From the NCBI GenBank assembly GCA_950295325.1, contig OX485803.1:56621554-56685553 (forward strand): 64,000 nt of DNA. Reading direction: 5' to 3'. Numbering within the stretch: position 1 is the stretch's first letter; every line of letters starts with the position of its first letter. This DNA is from Polytrichum commune. Its lineage: Eukaryota; Streptophyta; Polytrichopsida; Polytrichales; Polytrichaceae. The notes beneath the pieces were generated by a model, which searched no databases, was not told where the DNA came from, and was given only the letters and a program-made list of their open reading frames with translations. Below, in pieces: positions 35,281-48,519 of the stretch. Both the position numbers and the translations under genes were made by a program.

Positions 35281-36169
35281 CATTTTGGATTGAACGAATG
35301 ATCTAAATTTGTGAAGAACTTGTTGGGGTTGATAATAATTTAATGTTCAAAATATGCATCTCCCAATTTGATCTAGTCTTAGGGTATCCTCAGTCGGTCT
35401 AGGTAAAGCTCACTGCAAACCAAGACCTATCTTGCTTAAAATTGCTCAAAATTTAGAGGGAGTGCACCAAATCTTGCTTAAAATGGACAGATCCTCCCAC
35501 ACTCCCTCTAAATGTCAAAAATTTAACAGTCAAAACATTGCTCATAATAGACAGTACCTTGCTCACTGTGAGGCTTGTTAATAAAAATAATATATGCTTG
35601 TTTGTACTATTCTCCCTCTTTAATGTGACACGTTTGATCACACGAGAAAGTGTCGTACTATCCGAATGTTGCATTCTTGATACTATTACGTTTTGGGCCT
35701 CAAGTGACTTATTATTGAGGTTTTTTAAGTAACCGTATATTTCAATTTGAAATGTCATTTTGTATACACAATGGAGATACATATATATGAAAGAACATTT
35801 TTATTGAAGAAATATGCTCACAACATCACACAATATGAAGTTTCGAAATAATATAATCCCATGATGACGTCTTCATCATATCACACACTATGAAAGTAAG
35901 AATCTATTATGTTCTAATGATGTTTGTTGATGTTGGAAATCGACATCTTGCTCAATTTATTCATAAAAGATATCAGGCTCATCACAACTATAATCGAAAA
36001 CTCCAAAAAATGCCCCATTGCAAAATTTGATAGTAATTGGGCATACTCAAGGGCTTGAGGAGGCTTCACTATTGCTGAAGGTTGGTCATCCACATATCAT
36101 TTCCCCTCCACTGGCACTTCATTCAACTCCTAAACCCGAATGGACTCCTCTATCCCATGCCAAATCCTT
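35281..36169. other. Intergenic, nothing certain
   Basis: A 109-codon minus frame at 35453-35782 has no motif I recognise. Confidence 0.3.
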
Positions 36170-36625
36170 GAACTAAACCATGATGTACCTTGCATCAACA
36201 ATTCTCTCCCCTGCAAACTGCATATGTTCTTCAATAGGCACTTCTTCACTTCCAAGATTCATAGATGAAACAAGACTTGTCATGTCATTTTCTACTTCTT
36301 CCATTCTCAAGCTCTCACATTCATCATTCATGGCACAACATTGGCACTCTAAAATGCAGGTAAAGTCTTAGACATCCACAAGCTCTTTCATATGATTTGG
36401 GGAATCATCTTTCTCCACACCTAAGAGCTCCACATAATAGCATGCCTTGCATTAGGCACTATTTTCCTCAGACCTTGGTGAGTAGTAGAAGAAACAAATC
36501 GAGAGAGAACTCATTCCAAGATCTTCTTCTTATATTGAACTTTGCACGGAGCAATTATTCCCTTATCAAAGACTTGTACCACATTTGTAGCATTAGGTTG
36601 TAAGAAAACAATAGTAATATTTCTC
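36170..36625 (-). pseudogene. pogo/Tigger-like (DDE_1) transposase relic
   Basis: On the minus strand, 36622-36513 reads ITIVFLQPNATNVVQ, then FDKGIIAPCKVQYKKKILE. This closely follows the family pattern LPPN(A/T)T..(L/V)QP.D.GII..FK..Y...L in the DDE_1 domain of pogo and Tigger transposases. After a stop in place of a Trp codon it continues VLSRF. A later frame (to about 36185) reads an acidic tail with SSMNLGSEEVPIEEHM, the place where family members keep a short C-terminal helix. The catalytic Asp region upstream is not recognisable. No TIRs were found. Dead. Confidence 0.6.
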
Positions 36626-37386
36626 GATTACAATGCTCATTGCATCTTGGATATAGAGATCGATCTCAACAACTACAATCCTTAAACCCATCAACCTCCA
36701 CCCAAATCCAAAAGTGCAGAAGACTCAAAAGTATAACGAATGTTCTTGAACCAAGGTTTAAAACAACTAACTTGAGGTAAGTTTAGTTAAGTAAGATGAC
36801 TTCACAAAAGTGCAAACTCAATTTCATGAAGTTTCCAATCTAGTTCACAAACCTTCCGACCAATGTTAGCATAATGTTATAGCAATTTCATGAACCTTCT
36901 AAACTAGTTCATGATTCTTCTAAACCGATTTGACATGTGGCACACCTCAATTTCATGATAGTGGACCTTTCCCTCTAGCGACTTCGTGAATCTTACACTT
37001 TGTGGTTCTCATGTTCTCAACTTCTCAACTTCTCAACTCCTTGTTTCACATGCTTGGCCTTCTCGTTGTTCAGTTGTACCTCTTTGTTACGTGTTTATGT
37101 GGAAGCGTCTAGCTTTAACATTGATTTTTCATTGGTCTTTCAGTATAGTACCTCAAAGCCGGAAGCAAGCAATGCTAGTTCTTCTATGGTCTTTGATTAT
37201 TGTGCATCAAAGCAAGCAACACAAACCCAATGTAGTTGGAGTGTAAAATCTCGTGGAATTGAGAGTGTAGTGTGGTTGTGGATTTGATTATGGGCGCACA
37301 TCATGGTGTGTTACCGGGCAATGTGGGCACAATATAACTAAATTGAACAGTTACTTACTCTAACTGGAGCCTTAACCGGGATGTGC
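36626..37386. other. Intergenic, nothing recognised
   Basis: The first part may be decayed upstream sequence of the pogo-like relic. Plus-strand frames near 36986-37287 show no motif. Confidence 0.3.
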
Positions 37387-37594
37387 AACTAAATACTTAG
37401 TGCATGCTACTATTCAGAGTTATGCAATGCAATATTTGTTTAATGAGAATGTCATTTACTACCAAGCAAAGTCATGAATTTTCTATAATGTATGAACAAC
37501 CTATGGAAGTTTCATTTAAAAATATTTGAATTCATGAGTAAGACGTTATTTCATTGCTTAGCTCCAAATAGTAACACACACTAATTGGATAATC
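37387..37594. mobile_element. Long-TIR MITE (family L), copy 5
   Basis: The left arm TACTTAGTGCATGCTACTATTCAGAGTTATGCAATGCAATA and the right arm TAGCTCCAAATAGTAACACACACTAATTGGATAATC are inverted relatives of the family arms. The interior keeps ATAATGTATGAACAACCTATGG. Non-coding. Confidence 0.7.
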
Positions 37595-38740
37595 AAGGTG
37601 CTTGAGGGAACGTAGTTAATTTTCACAACAACCAAAAATTATCCAAATGGCACAATACTACAAGGTAAGAGGTAATTGTTACATATTACTATACCTCTCA
37701 TCCATCCACACAAATAACATTTTTTTTTATGAGCACATGGTTTTTTATTTCAAATATCTCTTACTATAATAAGGATCTAGTTGCACATCCTGATTAAGGC
37801 TCTGGTTAGAGTAAGTAACCACTCGAATTAGTTCTATTGTACCCACATTCCATGCTTAAAATAGTTAGCTAATATATGAGGAAGCTAACATTTATAAGAG
37901 CCAATGTATCTCATGGCCGCACCATTGGGGTAAAAAATAAACTTTAAATCAAATTCATCAAACATGAAGTTAGCTAACTTTTGAGACCTTGCCTATTTGA
38001 AGAAATCTCAACTCATCCACACCCCTAATGCTAACTACTTATTCCAAATGAGTAGCCCAAGTTTTTTTTTTTGAAATCCCGCCTTTCATTTTCCACATCT
38101 CTTCTCCATTCCGCTATGAGGTGGACCACACTATTTCTTACATTGACCTAAATTAGCATATATAATAAATAAATAAATATCTTAATGATGGGATCTTATT
38201 GAAAATGTAATTTTCAATGTCCAAATTTGGATCAATCATGTTATTTAATTGTAATTATAACACTCTCTTTGATTTTAATCATAATGAAACATAAATGTTG
38301 TGGGCCACGATATTATGATATATCATATTTAGTGTCATGTTCAAAACTTGGGCAAGTTGACCAAACCTTTGGTTAGTCAACTTGAACTCGTTCTCTTGAA
38401 TTATCCAGCCTTTGGTTAGTGGTAATCAAGATGTGCAGCCATGCAGTTAGTTATCTACTATACAAGTTAGTCGATTTCATTAACACATAATGTTTGCTAA
38501 TTTTCCTAAGTAAATAGTGCGGCCATGAATCAAGTTAACTAGAATTTAGGTTAGCTAATCTTCACTAAGTCGTAAGTCAACTAATTCTCTTAACTAGGTG
38601 GTGTGGCTCGACCCTAATTTAGGGTCTTTGAAATCAATTATTATGTCAACAACACCTAGAATAGTCACGCCTGATCTAGAGACATGTCATTCAAAATCCG
38701 TCATGGAGAAAAAACAACATCTAGATAGTACACCTTTCAC
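37595..38740. other. Intergenic, nothing recognised
   Basis: AT-rich. No gene or RNA. Confidence 0.3.
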
Positions 38741-38930
38741 ACCTTTATAACGTTGTTTTCCATTTGGAGTCATGCATTGCTATAATTTGTTTATACCAAG
38801 GCTATCATTTTTTACCAAATAGTTTATATTATCCCAATGTGTGTACTATCTATTTATCTTTTTGGGTAAAAGAATGATAGCATTGGTACAACGTATTAAC
38901 GATACGTAATTTCAAATGGTAAACCTCAGT
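38741..38930. mobile_element. Long-TIR MITE (family L), weak copy
   Basis: CCATTTGGAGTCATGCATTGCTATAATTTG on the left pairs with CGTAATTTCAAATGGTAA on the right. The outermost arms are lost or too diverged to place. Confidence 0.4.
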
Positions 38931-40904
38931 AAAAACATGTGAAAAGTGTACTTACTTCTAGAAGTTGATTCAATGCCATAATAAGCATGTATAACTCAGG
39001 CCTACAATATCTACACAAATTTAGTTTAGAGGTAGACATTATTGCTAAGCATTGCTATGATAATGTCTTCAATTATGAGTTCGAGTTTCTTCACCAATTT
39101 GATGGTACGGGCTTGATCAATGCTCATTTTTGCTCTAGCCACAAGCCAAAAGAAAGGCATATAAAGTTTGAAATTGGTCGTGCCTATAAAAATAAAATGA
39201 AAACAAAAGTGAAAAAAATGCCCGTCACATGAAAAAGTAAATAGAAAACCAACCCATAAAAAGAAAGGCCCCCTCGACCATTGCTCGATGTTGTACCCCA
39301 TTTATAAAAGCCAAGCTTCAATTTCATAGTGACTTAGGAGATACAAGTTAGCTTTTGCACATGTAAGTAACACCTAACCGAACCCAATTTGAGTTTACGT
39401 TGAGTTTTCAATGTACATGCTCTCATGTTAGATTGAATTAGATTTATGATAGCAAATTCCAATCTCCAATCTCATACTATTATGGGAGATTGCATGTGGA
39501 TGTGATCACAAACATGAGTCAAAAATTAATTTTGGTTTGGAAAAAAATTGTTTTTGTTGAAGATTCTTGACTAGAAATAAGTGTGCTATTCATGCACAAC
39601 TTTATTCTTATCCACTAACAATAAGTAGAGAACTTGTTGTATAGGAATAAACAAATATTCTCCAAAAACTCTCAATGGTATAGATTGCCCTTTGCTTTTG
39701 CACAAGCTTTTGCATTAGCCTTGTACACGACATGTAAACCTTCTCCGTTGGCAGTTATTTAAAAAAAATGAAAACCAAGCAAACAAATAAAAACTCCTTC
39801 TTCAAATCGTCCACATTAATATGTATGATTTTTAACCATGCAAGCGATGGTGTCAAACTTGGAAGATGTTTATCATGTTGCTTTAGTATTTCCACTATCT
39901 AGAGCCACTTGCAAGTTTCATGGAAGTTGGACACTTTGGATGCTTTGATGCGAGTATCATAATGCGGTTAAGAGTTGGAGAATATGGATTGGAGGGCAAT
40001 ATTTGAGTTATGGCGTAACACGAGGAATCAAACTGTTCTTATCTTGGACTAAACATTATATCTATTATTCTTGTATATATATATATTTTTTATTTTTGAA
40101 AGAATATGATTGCATCTTCAATTTTGTGTGAAAAGATTAAGAGTTTGTCAACCCGTCATTTGAAAGATCGCTTTTCGAAGTTCTCCATCACATGAAACGA
40201 AGGTCGACCCCCCCCCCCCCCCGATCAAAAAGGAGCACTAGGCGTGATGGATATTATGAAGTACACAACATGGACATGGATAATACGGTATATATTACGT
40301 GTAGCGGAGCGTACACAACTAAGGAGTCTCACTCTATAATTAAGTAAAGGCCCAGTAAGGAAGCCTCCTTACTAAAGTGGATAACCACTATGTCTAATTC
40401 CGGAGAGATTGCGAGAGTGGAATATAAAGAGTTTATTATTATAAGTGTCCCTCGAGTGAGTTGGAGGCGAGGCCACGGCTCAACAACTTGCAATGATTTT
40501 TGGAACCCTTCTTTAGCAATACTAACTTCAGTTGGCAAAAAAACCTCATATGCCAAAAACAAGACGTACATAATATTGTTTATAAAATGGTCTCGTTAGC
40601 AATTAGTAATTGCAGTGTTTGTCATTGTGTATATGATCCCATGGGCCATGCTGGCAGGGCTAGGTGTTGTCTTGTTCTTAGGGCTAGCTGGATCCCCACC
40701 AATCTTATCTAAGGTGAAAATGCAGTCAACTATATTAGAATGGAATACGGAAATGGGTTTCTTTAGCTGATTCGACTCCAAATTAGCATCAGAGGCTCTG
40801 AATTAGTCTTACGGAATCCAGTTGGCATGAATCAATTTAAATACATTGGGGTCGTGTTATTTATTGCGTACTATTCAAGTTGTAAAAAATTATTGGGGTT
40901 CTTA
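38931..40904. other. Intergenic with an oligo-C tract
   Basis: A run of about 14 C lies at 40209-40222, and an AT run lies near 40073-40085. Frames at 38987-39301 and 40329-40599 overlap on both strands without motifs. Confidence 0.35.
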
Positions 40905-41398
40905 GGGCCGCTTCACACTATGGCTGAAGGTCGAGAGGCCGTCGATTTCCACCAACCAGATTGCATGAAACCAAGAATTCGGCCTCTTGACCCTTCACAC
41001 CAAAGGGTCAAGGTCCAAAGGCCGTCGCTCTCCAAAATGCCTACATGGCAGTGTTTTTTTTGACAAAGGCGACAAACTCTTGAAGGAAGTTTGGGTGGGG
41101 CAGGGATGTAAACCCAAACAATGGTCGAGAGGCCGTCGATTTTTTTCAATAATAAAAAATCAAATTAATGACAAGATCTTGGCCATTACATTGGAGGGGT
41201 TGTTTTGGACAGGGAATAGAGTGGGATGCTCCTTCTTCCTTTGGGCTTGGCCTTTGGAGGCTTCACACTATGCTCGGCCGAAGGCTCCAATTCCTTTATT
41301 TCATTGGCTATTCAACCCATTTCTTTGGACTCTCAACAAAGTTTGGCCATTCAATCCCACAACCTCTCAACTCGGACGCCCATAGTGTGAAGCGACCA
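40905..41398. mobile_element. Tourist-like MITE, subfamily A, copy 1 (494 bp)
   Basis: The left end GGGCCGCTTCACACTATGGC and the right end (reversed) TGGTCGCTTCACACTATGGGC are inverted repeats. TTA precedes the left end and TGA follows the right end, a slightly mutated TTA duplication. Repeated inner motifs GTCGAGAGGCCGTCG and GGCCTTTGGAGGCTTCACACTATG suggest nested terminal copies. It matches 52343-52851 in reverse orientation. The overlapping ORFs are by-products. Confidence 0.8.
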
Positions 41399-44300
41399 TG
41401 AGTTCAAGCAACACATCTAGCATCGCCACCTTTCATGCTTGAAAGTTGTTTCCTTAGTTGATTTGACCCCTTGATGTAGTGTCAGAGACCATAAATAAGT
41501 CTATTGGGATTCAATTGGAATAAACCAATCATAAAACATGTTGGGGCATGTTTTTTCCTCGGGACCATCTTTAACCTTAGTAAGATTGGGTGGGGGGCCT
41601 ATCATAGTTCAACAAGCAAGAAGATGTCTACCGTTGGCCATGCACCACCTTTCTTGAAAATTTTGGTCATCGATTTTTTTTTGCAAAAATACGTTATTTG
41701 TAAAATTGTATTTCCAACATAACAAAAACATAATCCTACATTAGTCAGGCCTCACCGCTTTCGAGACCAATCATTGCCTTGGCTTGAATATTCAATTGGC
41801 AAGGTTGCCAAGGTGGTGAATCTTGAGCACAATATTGGACCAAAGCAACCATTTTTTTTTGTTATCCCTATAGAGTATATCATGGGATAGTAGCATAAAG
41901 CCAAGAGGATATTATCGCGAACAAGATATACAAGTATGTTAGATATTCTGCCTCACTGAAGGTTGTAATTATCGGGTACAAGAGTACCTCTCAAGTGGAG
42001 GTCAAACACGCCCAAAACTGGAGGTTTTCACAAAAAGTCATCTCAGATCGGAGAGGTGAAACTGGATGTTTTGAAGCTGGGGGCCACACTACTATACATG
42101 TGCAAATGAGCCGCCGCTTTCATTAGTTTAGTGACACCCCGCCTCAAAGATGACCACATTACCAAAAAATCCCAATACTAATTTAAAACATCTAAGACTG
42201 TGGGCCATGTTTTCTTCCCATCGTTTTTCAAGAGTTGACAGTTTGGTGGGAAGGAAAAACCCCCGTTCCCAGCTGCTAGTTCAACGAAGAATCGACTTTT
42301 TATTTAGCTCCTAGAATGCTAGGAAGGTGGCATCAACAATGGGGGAAACCGGTTGTTCATGTGTGGCCCCCCTTCACTCATCGAACATAAAAACCTTGAA
42401 CTAGTATGCAATCCAGATGTTACTTTTTTTAATTCATTAGATGTTGAAATCAATTCCAAAGACCCCCAAATTAGTATATTAGTAAAAGTGAATGTAAGAT
42501 ATATCAAACACAAAACATTAGAGGCTTGGGCTTTGATTCTAGGTGGATGACATTCCCTCTTGGCCATCATAAACCTCTGGAGGCAAAAGCCTCGTGTCGA
42601 GAAAATCAAACATTGAAACAATATGATCGTAGACTTTCATTTGTATTGTGAACATCACACATTTCATTATGTTTTCATCCAAATTATAGATGTACTTAAC
42701 AAATTACGACATTAAGCTTGTTTCAACACGAAACTATGTTTTAAGTGAATCTAGACTTCTTTAGGGTTTGGGACAAATGAATTTCTATATGTGCACTTCT
42801 ATTGGCGGGCCCTATGATAGAAATGATAACAACTATTTTTAGATTTTGGCTGCATCTCTTGTTGTAGCATGTATTAGTTGCATGCACACTATGTCAATCG
42901 TGAAAAATCACACATCTAAAGGAATTATTCAATCATATTTTCTTCTCATAATTTGTATTACTGAGATTTTTATCATATTCTTATAAGTTCTCTCTCCCTT
43001 CAAATAATTTGTTATGCAATGTGCATGTCTCAACTATGCAAAACGTATTCTCATCTACATGATTAACTTTGAACAAGTATTTTCTCCATATTCCCTTAAA
43101 TCCTAGTTACGAGCACGATTTGAAGCCCAAAGGGACAATCGCAACACTCACAATCAAGTGGACTTTGATCTTAGTGTGACCCCACCGACGACTATAACTA
43201 ACGAACCCATTAGAAGCGCAAACTAGGTGTCCAACATTGGTGCACCCGCTTTAGGGCACACACATAACGTGCACGTTTTGGAGCCTAGTTTGTGAGGGGG
43301 AAAACACAATGGCCATCATTTTTTTGCGTGAAAAGGCTCTTGCCTAAAACCTCTTTCATGGCCCACACCCAAAACCAAACTTGTTGCATCGACACCATTT
43401 TGAATAAGTTAAATATGGTGTTCTTGTGACACCACTTTCACCGGTTCGGGATGCGGTTGCGTGCATGGGGAATGAATCCCGAGCGAGAACATTGGGTGGG
43501 CCTTTCCTTGGGTCCCAACCCAAATGCTCCTAAACATGAGGCCGGATCCCCATGTGAAGCACCAACTTGGATGAATGTAGAAGTGGTAGTAACAATGCAC
43601 ACACATTATCATACAAGTGCGGATGAAATGAACCACTTTCAAAGAGCTCGCGGGCTCATGCTAACCATGTTGAGGAGCCTAGTGGAAACGTAACATGTCT
43701 AAATTAAATATGGTCAACTCGTCCCAATCTAATATCACTGGATTAATTTGGATTTTTGATGTTAAATCTACTTCCCAATAAATCCGAACTATGAGGGATT
43801 CCCAACATTCTCATCTTCAACTTCCATGGCTTTCACAAGGAAACCCTTGGCCTCTTAAAGAAACGTCATGCCCGATTATCCAAGCACACACATAGACACT
43901 ACCTGGTAGGATTGTGGGGTTCAAAACACACTTTTTATTTGACATGGGAGGTCACTGCAATATGATCCCGTTTACATGTGTCGAGTGCAATCTATTATGA
44001 GCTGACTATATATTTCGCAAGGCGTTATAATATCTATGAAGTAGCATGTATGTCAAATCTTGGGTTCCCGTATACTAAGAAACACTTGCAAGATTATAAT
44101 ATTAGATGTATTGGGTTTCCGAGCTATGATCTTGGGATATACAATTCTAGCATCCCAAGCAATGTTGTGTAGCCATCTTCAAATGCAATTTGATCTCAAA
44201 GTTTTAGAGTCCAGTTGAAAAATGGATTGAACTTGATTCTAAGGTTCATGAAGCTAGAAAAAACTTATGGGATTAGAAGTAAGTTACAACATGATGGTGT

Positions 44301-46439
44301 CAAAACAACTAATTTCACAAAGTATTAAAGTGCATTGGCCTTAGTAAGATGGTGACAATTAGGGATGTGGGATGCAACTAAACCTCTCATTTTCCAAACC
44401 ATTTGAGCCTCAAAATGTATTTAATTAGAGTGGTTTTTTTTAAAAAAAAAATCAAGAATTGTGATTACATTAATATATGAACATCTTCAATCATATCATT
44501 ATAACAATCATGAGTTCTTGATCAATCATAAATAGATTTGGATGCTCAAAATCTACTTCATAACGGCAAAGAACCGGTGACAATGACTTTGTAGTGTACA
44601 TAAGGCTTACAAGGTTTGGAAAATCAACACACATGTTACGGGTCCAGTAAAAACAAAATGCCCCTATAGGTTTGTAGTTAACCCATCCCAAATTAAGCTC
44701 ACTAGGCTAATTGGAGTCTTTTATGCTAATTTTAGGGCCATATACAAGTAAACCCCAACATTTTACCTTATATGGCTACCATAAACTTTGGCATGTTGAT
44801 TTCATCCTATGAGATATGCGAGTGTTATTTCTAAAACAAATTCTCCGTCTTTTATTGATCATATTTTCATCTTGCAATTTGTATTGCAATAATTTTTTGA
44901 AACATCAACACAAATTAGTTAAAAAAATGAACCTTTCATGTTCTTTACTTTATAGTTATTAGAAGACTTGTGCAATGTGTGTTAATTCCATATATGAATA
45001 TATGGATTCCTATCCCCCATATTGCTCACTGTTGAGTGAAGATCTATTAATACAAGTAGATGACATAGTCCAATTTCTTTTAAACACGTGTCGTTATGGT
45101 GCATGGCTTGTACTCCCCAACAAACATTTCTTTTTCCTAATTCTTTCATTAGTGATCGAGTGGTTGAGGATTTTGTTTGTGTTTGTTTGTAATTAGGTGG
45201 GTGGTTACGTGAGGTGTGTTCTTGTGGTTTTGGAGGGTGGTATTTATTCTTTGTTGTGTGGGGAAAATAGTACTCGCATGTTGGAGGGTTTCTTTAATTA
45301 TTCTAGGGAGTGCTTTGTATATTTGTTTGAATTCTTCCTTGTATATGATCGAGGTTTGGTCATGATCTTGGATTCAGTGGATTATGACTATGTTGTATTG
45401 GTAGAGTTGTTGAGGAAGGATTTATCTCGGGTGTCGATATGGACTTCAAATTCCCTTTCAAGAAGGAAGAGGGTTGTGGTTGTGGGGGATCCATCTATCC
45501 ATGTGTAACTTTAAAGTGTTGCTAATAAAACAAGGGAAGATCCCAACCCTTGAAGCATGCAATCAAATCATGTAAATTATCAAATGCCGTTGGGGATAGT
45601 CCATGTCTATGGGCTCTTCTCTCAGTTGTACTTTACATTTGCTATGACAAAAAATAATAACAATAAAATAAAAAATCCAAATGTTTCCAAACATCATGAA
45701 ATATGTGGTAATAATTATTATTTGGGAACCCACCTTTTGATGTGTCATACAAGGAGGACTACGTTTCCAGACACATATGTGCAAATACTTGAAAACATAT
45801 ATGAATACGAAGCTTCTGTCAAAACCACCACAAGGTGAGCAGACCTAAATTTTTTACTCGTCTTAAACAGACACCCATATTTGAGTGATGTGTGGTCAGA
45901 CGTGGATTCACAAATGGACACCAAAAATATATGTGTTCAATCTCAAAACATTCAAGTATTTTTCTCATTCATAAATTGATTTTTTTTAAAAGACTTTTGG
46001 GTTTCAAAAAAATTTCATTATTCTACAAACCTAGGGATGATTATGTTTAGACCATGGCCATATGGTTATTACTTTTAAAAACCTTCATTGCATATATGAA
46101 AAAATTGAGTACATTGTACACAAACCCAACTTCAGCTGCCATTGTTAGTCGATTCAAATGAGAAAACAAAGTGACGAAGTGATCATAGAAAGAGTCCAAG
46201 TAATCAAGTGCATAAATGTGAAACCAAAAAGTGGAAAGGGTTTAGGGTTTGTAAAATAGGAAATGTCGAAGTGGTTAGGGTTACAATACTCACTTTTGTT
46301 CGCCATCACTCTTCCAACATCGACATCTCTATGTGCATTGTGTAGTTGAGAACATCGTGAACTTTCTTGTGCATTATGTGTAGCATTGGTTCCACAATAC
46401 GCGAGGAGCAATTTGTAGAAACGTTTGTAGCCGTATGCA
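41399..46439. other. Long intergenic stretch without recognised genes
   Basis: Many short frames on both strands. The longest, 45197-45508 (plus, 103 codons), has no motif; its reverse complement looks Asn/Thr-rich and could be a LINE remnant, but I cannot show it. Another 100-codon minus frame lies at 42319-42621. No paired terminal repeats or RNA genes are recognised. Confidence 0.3.
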
Positions 46440-47218
46440 TCTGTGACAACAAAACGACTTTGATCTAAAACGAGTAAATTGTTGTTTGACATCACTATGA
46501 GGTGTGCTTTGAGAAAGGTTGGATTGAGTGCACGAGTGTAGCAAAGGAAGCCATTTTTGAGTCGTAAACATGTTCTCGCACATCCAAGGTTTGCTCAAAG
46601 GTATAAGAATTGGATTATTGATGATTGGAAACGCGTGATTTTCAATGATGAGAGAAAGATAAATATGTTTAACACGGATGGTAGGTCATGGTGTTGGATT
46701 GGAGATAGAGACCGCCTTGGACCTCAACATGTTCATCAGACCATGAAGCATGATGGTGGGTCGGTGATGATTTCGGGATTCATGACAACTTTTGGGCCAA
46801 GAGTATGGTGTAAAATTGAAGGTAGGATGGATAGACTTTTGTGAAAAAATATTTTAGAAAAACTTCCTTGTGGTACACTGTACAAAATTGCAATCTTGAC
46901 CAAAATAGGTTGGTCTTTGAACATGATAATGATCCCAAGCACATGAGCAAGATCGTGCAAGAATGGTTGGCATCACAACCATATCATCTCCTTCAATGGC
47001 CTGCACAATCTCCAAATTTGAATCCCATTAAATACTTTTGGGCACTTCTCAAACAACGCTTGAACAAATTTACGACACCTCCAAGAGGTATCCGAGAATT
47101 GTGGGAGCGTTTAGTGTATCCCTATTTTAGTGAATAGGATTGCATGGCGCTCTATGAGAATATGCCATGAAGAATTGACGATGTGTTGAAGAGTAAGGGT
47201 TATTGGACCAATTATTAA
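46440..47218 (+). pseudogene. Tc1-like (DD34E-type) transposase relic
   Basis: Reads LRKVGLSARV, stop, QRKPFLSRKHVLAHPRFAQR, then YKNWIIDDWKRVIFNDERKIN (first catalytic Asp in NDE), DGRSWCW, HDGGSVMISGFM and CKIEGRMD to a stop at 46844. A frameshift near 46900 leads to FEHDNDPKH (second Asp), WPAQSPNLNPIKYFW, PPRGIRELWERL, a stop at 47137, then ENMP, stop, RIDDVLKSKGYWTNY and TAA at 47218. The spacing from the second Asp to the expected Glu is 34, the Tc1 class, but the Glu is Lys (PIK instead of PIE). Length and block order cover most of a Tc1 transposase; the N-terminal HTH region is barely visible and no TIRs were found. Dead by three stops, a frameshift and the lost Glu. Confidence 0.82.
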
Positions 47219-47431
47219 AGATTTTGTAGGCAACTTGAACAAAATTGAGTATATGTATATAGTTTCTCATTTAATTTTGCAACATACTTTCTTATTATCA
47301 ATATAATGTGAAGTTTTGCGTACTTGTGCATAATTTTTTACAATATCATATCCAATTTTCAAATTTGAAAAAAGTCATGTGAATTGTTCGTGGTTTGTCT
47401 GTTGAAGATGAGTATGTTCAAAATGTACTTA

Positions 47432-47796
47432 GGGCCGGTTCACACTATGGCCAAACTTCGAGAGGAGAAGCGTTTGGACCAAAGAAAATGCATAAATGTC
47501 CAAAGTCCGTCCTCTCGGCCTTCACACTAGAGGCCGAAGTCCAAAGGACGACGCCTCGAAAAGAGCAGCCTAGGTGGCAGCACTTTTAGGAAGTTATGGC
47601 GCCAAGAGTTCGGCCTCTCGAGCAAAGTTTGGGTCGAGCAAAATGCTCGACCCAAACTTCCGTCGAGAGGCTGAACTTTTTTTCAAGTGGATTATTTTAA
47701 TATACTTTTTCAGCCCATAGGCTTCTCCTCTCGACATAGTTTGGTCCAGAAAAGTGACGCTTCTCCTCTCGACTTGGGCATAGTGTGAACCGGCCC
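47432..47796. mobile_element. Tourist-like MITE, subfamily A, copy 2 (365 bp)
   Basis: Perfect-looking terminal inverted repeats GGGCCGGTTCACACTATG, flanked on both sides by TTA (47429-47431 and 47797-47799). TTA duplications and GGGCC ends fit a Tourist (PIF/Harbinger) MITE. Inner arms also pair: AAACTTCGAGAGGAGAAGCG with CGCTTCTCCTCTCGACTTGG, and GCTCGACCCAAACTT with GTTTGGGTCGAGC. The whole element is therefore a foldback. Confidence 0.9.
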
Positions 47797-47799
47797 TTA

Positions 47800-48519
47800 G
47801 TATTGTACATCAATGTAGTTTCATACACCAGCTTTCATAAAATTTGACTTCAATTTTCAAAAGATAGTGACATAATATGCTTGGTGCCCAAATTTTGTTC
47901 AAGTTTGCACAAAAGCTTTTGCTCTCGATCTACAAGCAAAAAGAGTTATATGCAGAAGTAATTAGAAATACTTTCCACTCTGGTAAGAAAGTAATGAAGA
48001 CACATAAAACCCCTTGGACTAATATAGATGACAACTATTATTATTGATTCTCAAGAAATTTCATGTACCATAGATTTAGGAAGTTTCCCCCTGCATGTTT
48101 ATTGAAGGCTCGAGCTACCCCTCGCATCCATGGCCCTCGGGGACACATTGGTGAATAACATAGAAACTACATGCGTTAAAATATAGGGTGTCATACATTC
48201 GTAAAATAATTATATGTAATATAGGGTGCTCTAGTTGTGTAAGACATGATTGTATGTAATATAGCATTTGACATGATATCATAAAAGTATCTAAGTGGTA
48301 GATATAAGATACCATGGACATAAAGGTCTAAATATGAAAAATCATATACCTTGCACTTCATTAATGAAGAATGGATGAATAATTGTTAATTTTTGTTGTG
48401 AAGAATCGAGGATGGATGAAATCTCTTGTGAGATTTCTCCTAGGATTTCAAGGGGGTTGGGACATGAGTAGCTCAAGAGTTAAGGAGGGAGTGGGGTTAA
48501 GATTAGGGCATGACACTGG
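47800..48519. other. Intergenic, nothing recognised
   Basis: No gene or paired element ends. Confidence 0.3.

Noticed and set aside
40987..41401. Overlapping plus frames as genes
   Set aside because: They fall within a MITE with clear ends and lack any motif.
45197..45508. 103-codon frame, or a third LINE relic on the other strand
   Set aside because: Neither strand shows the blocks found in the two supported LINE relics.
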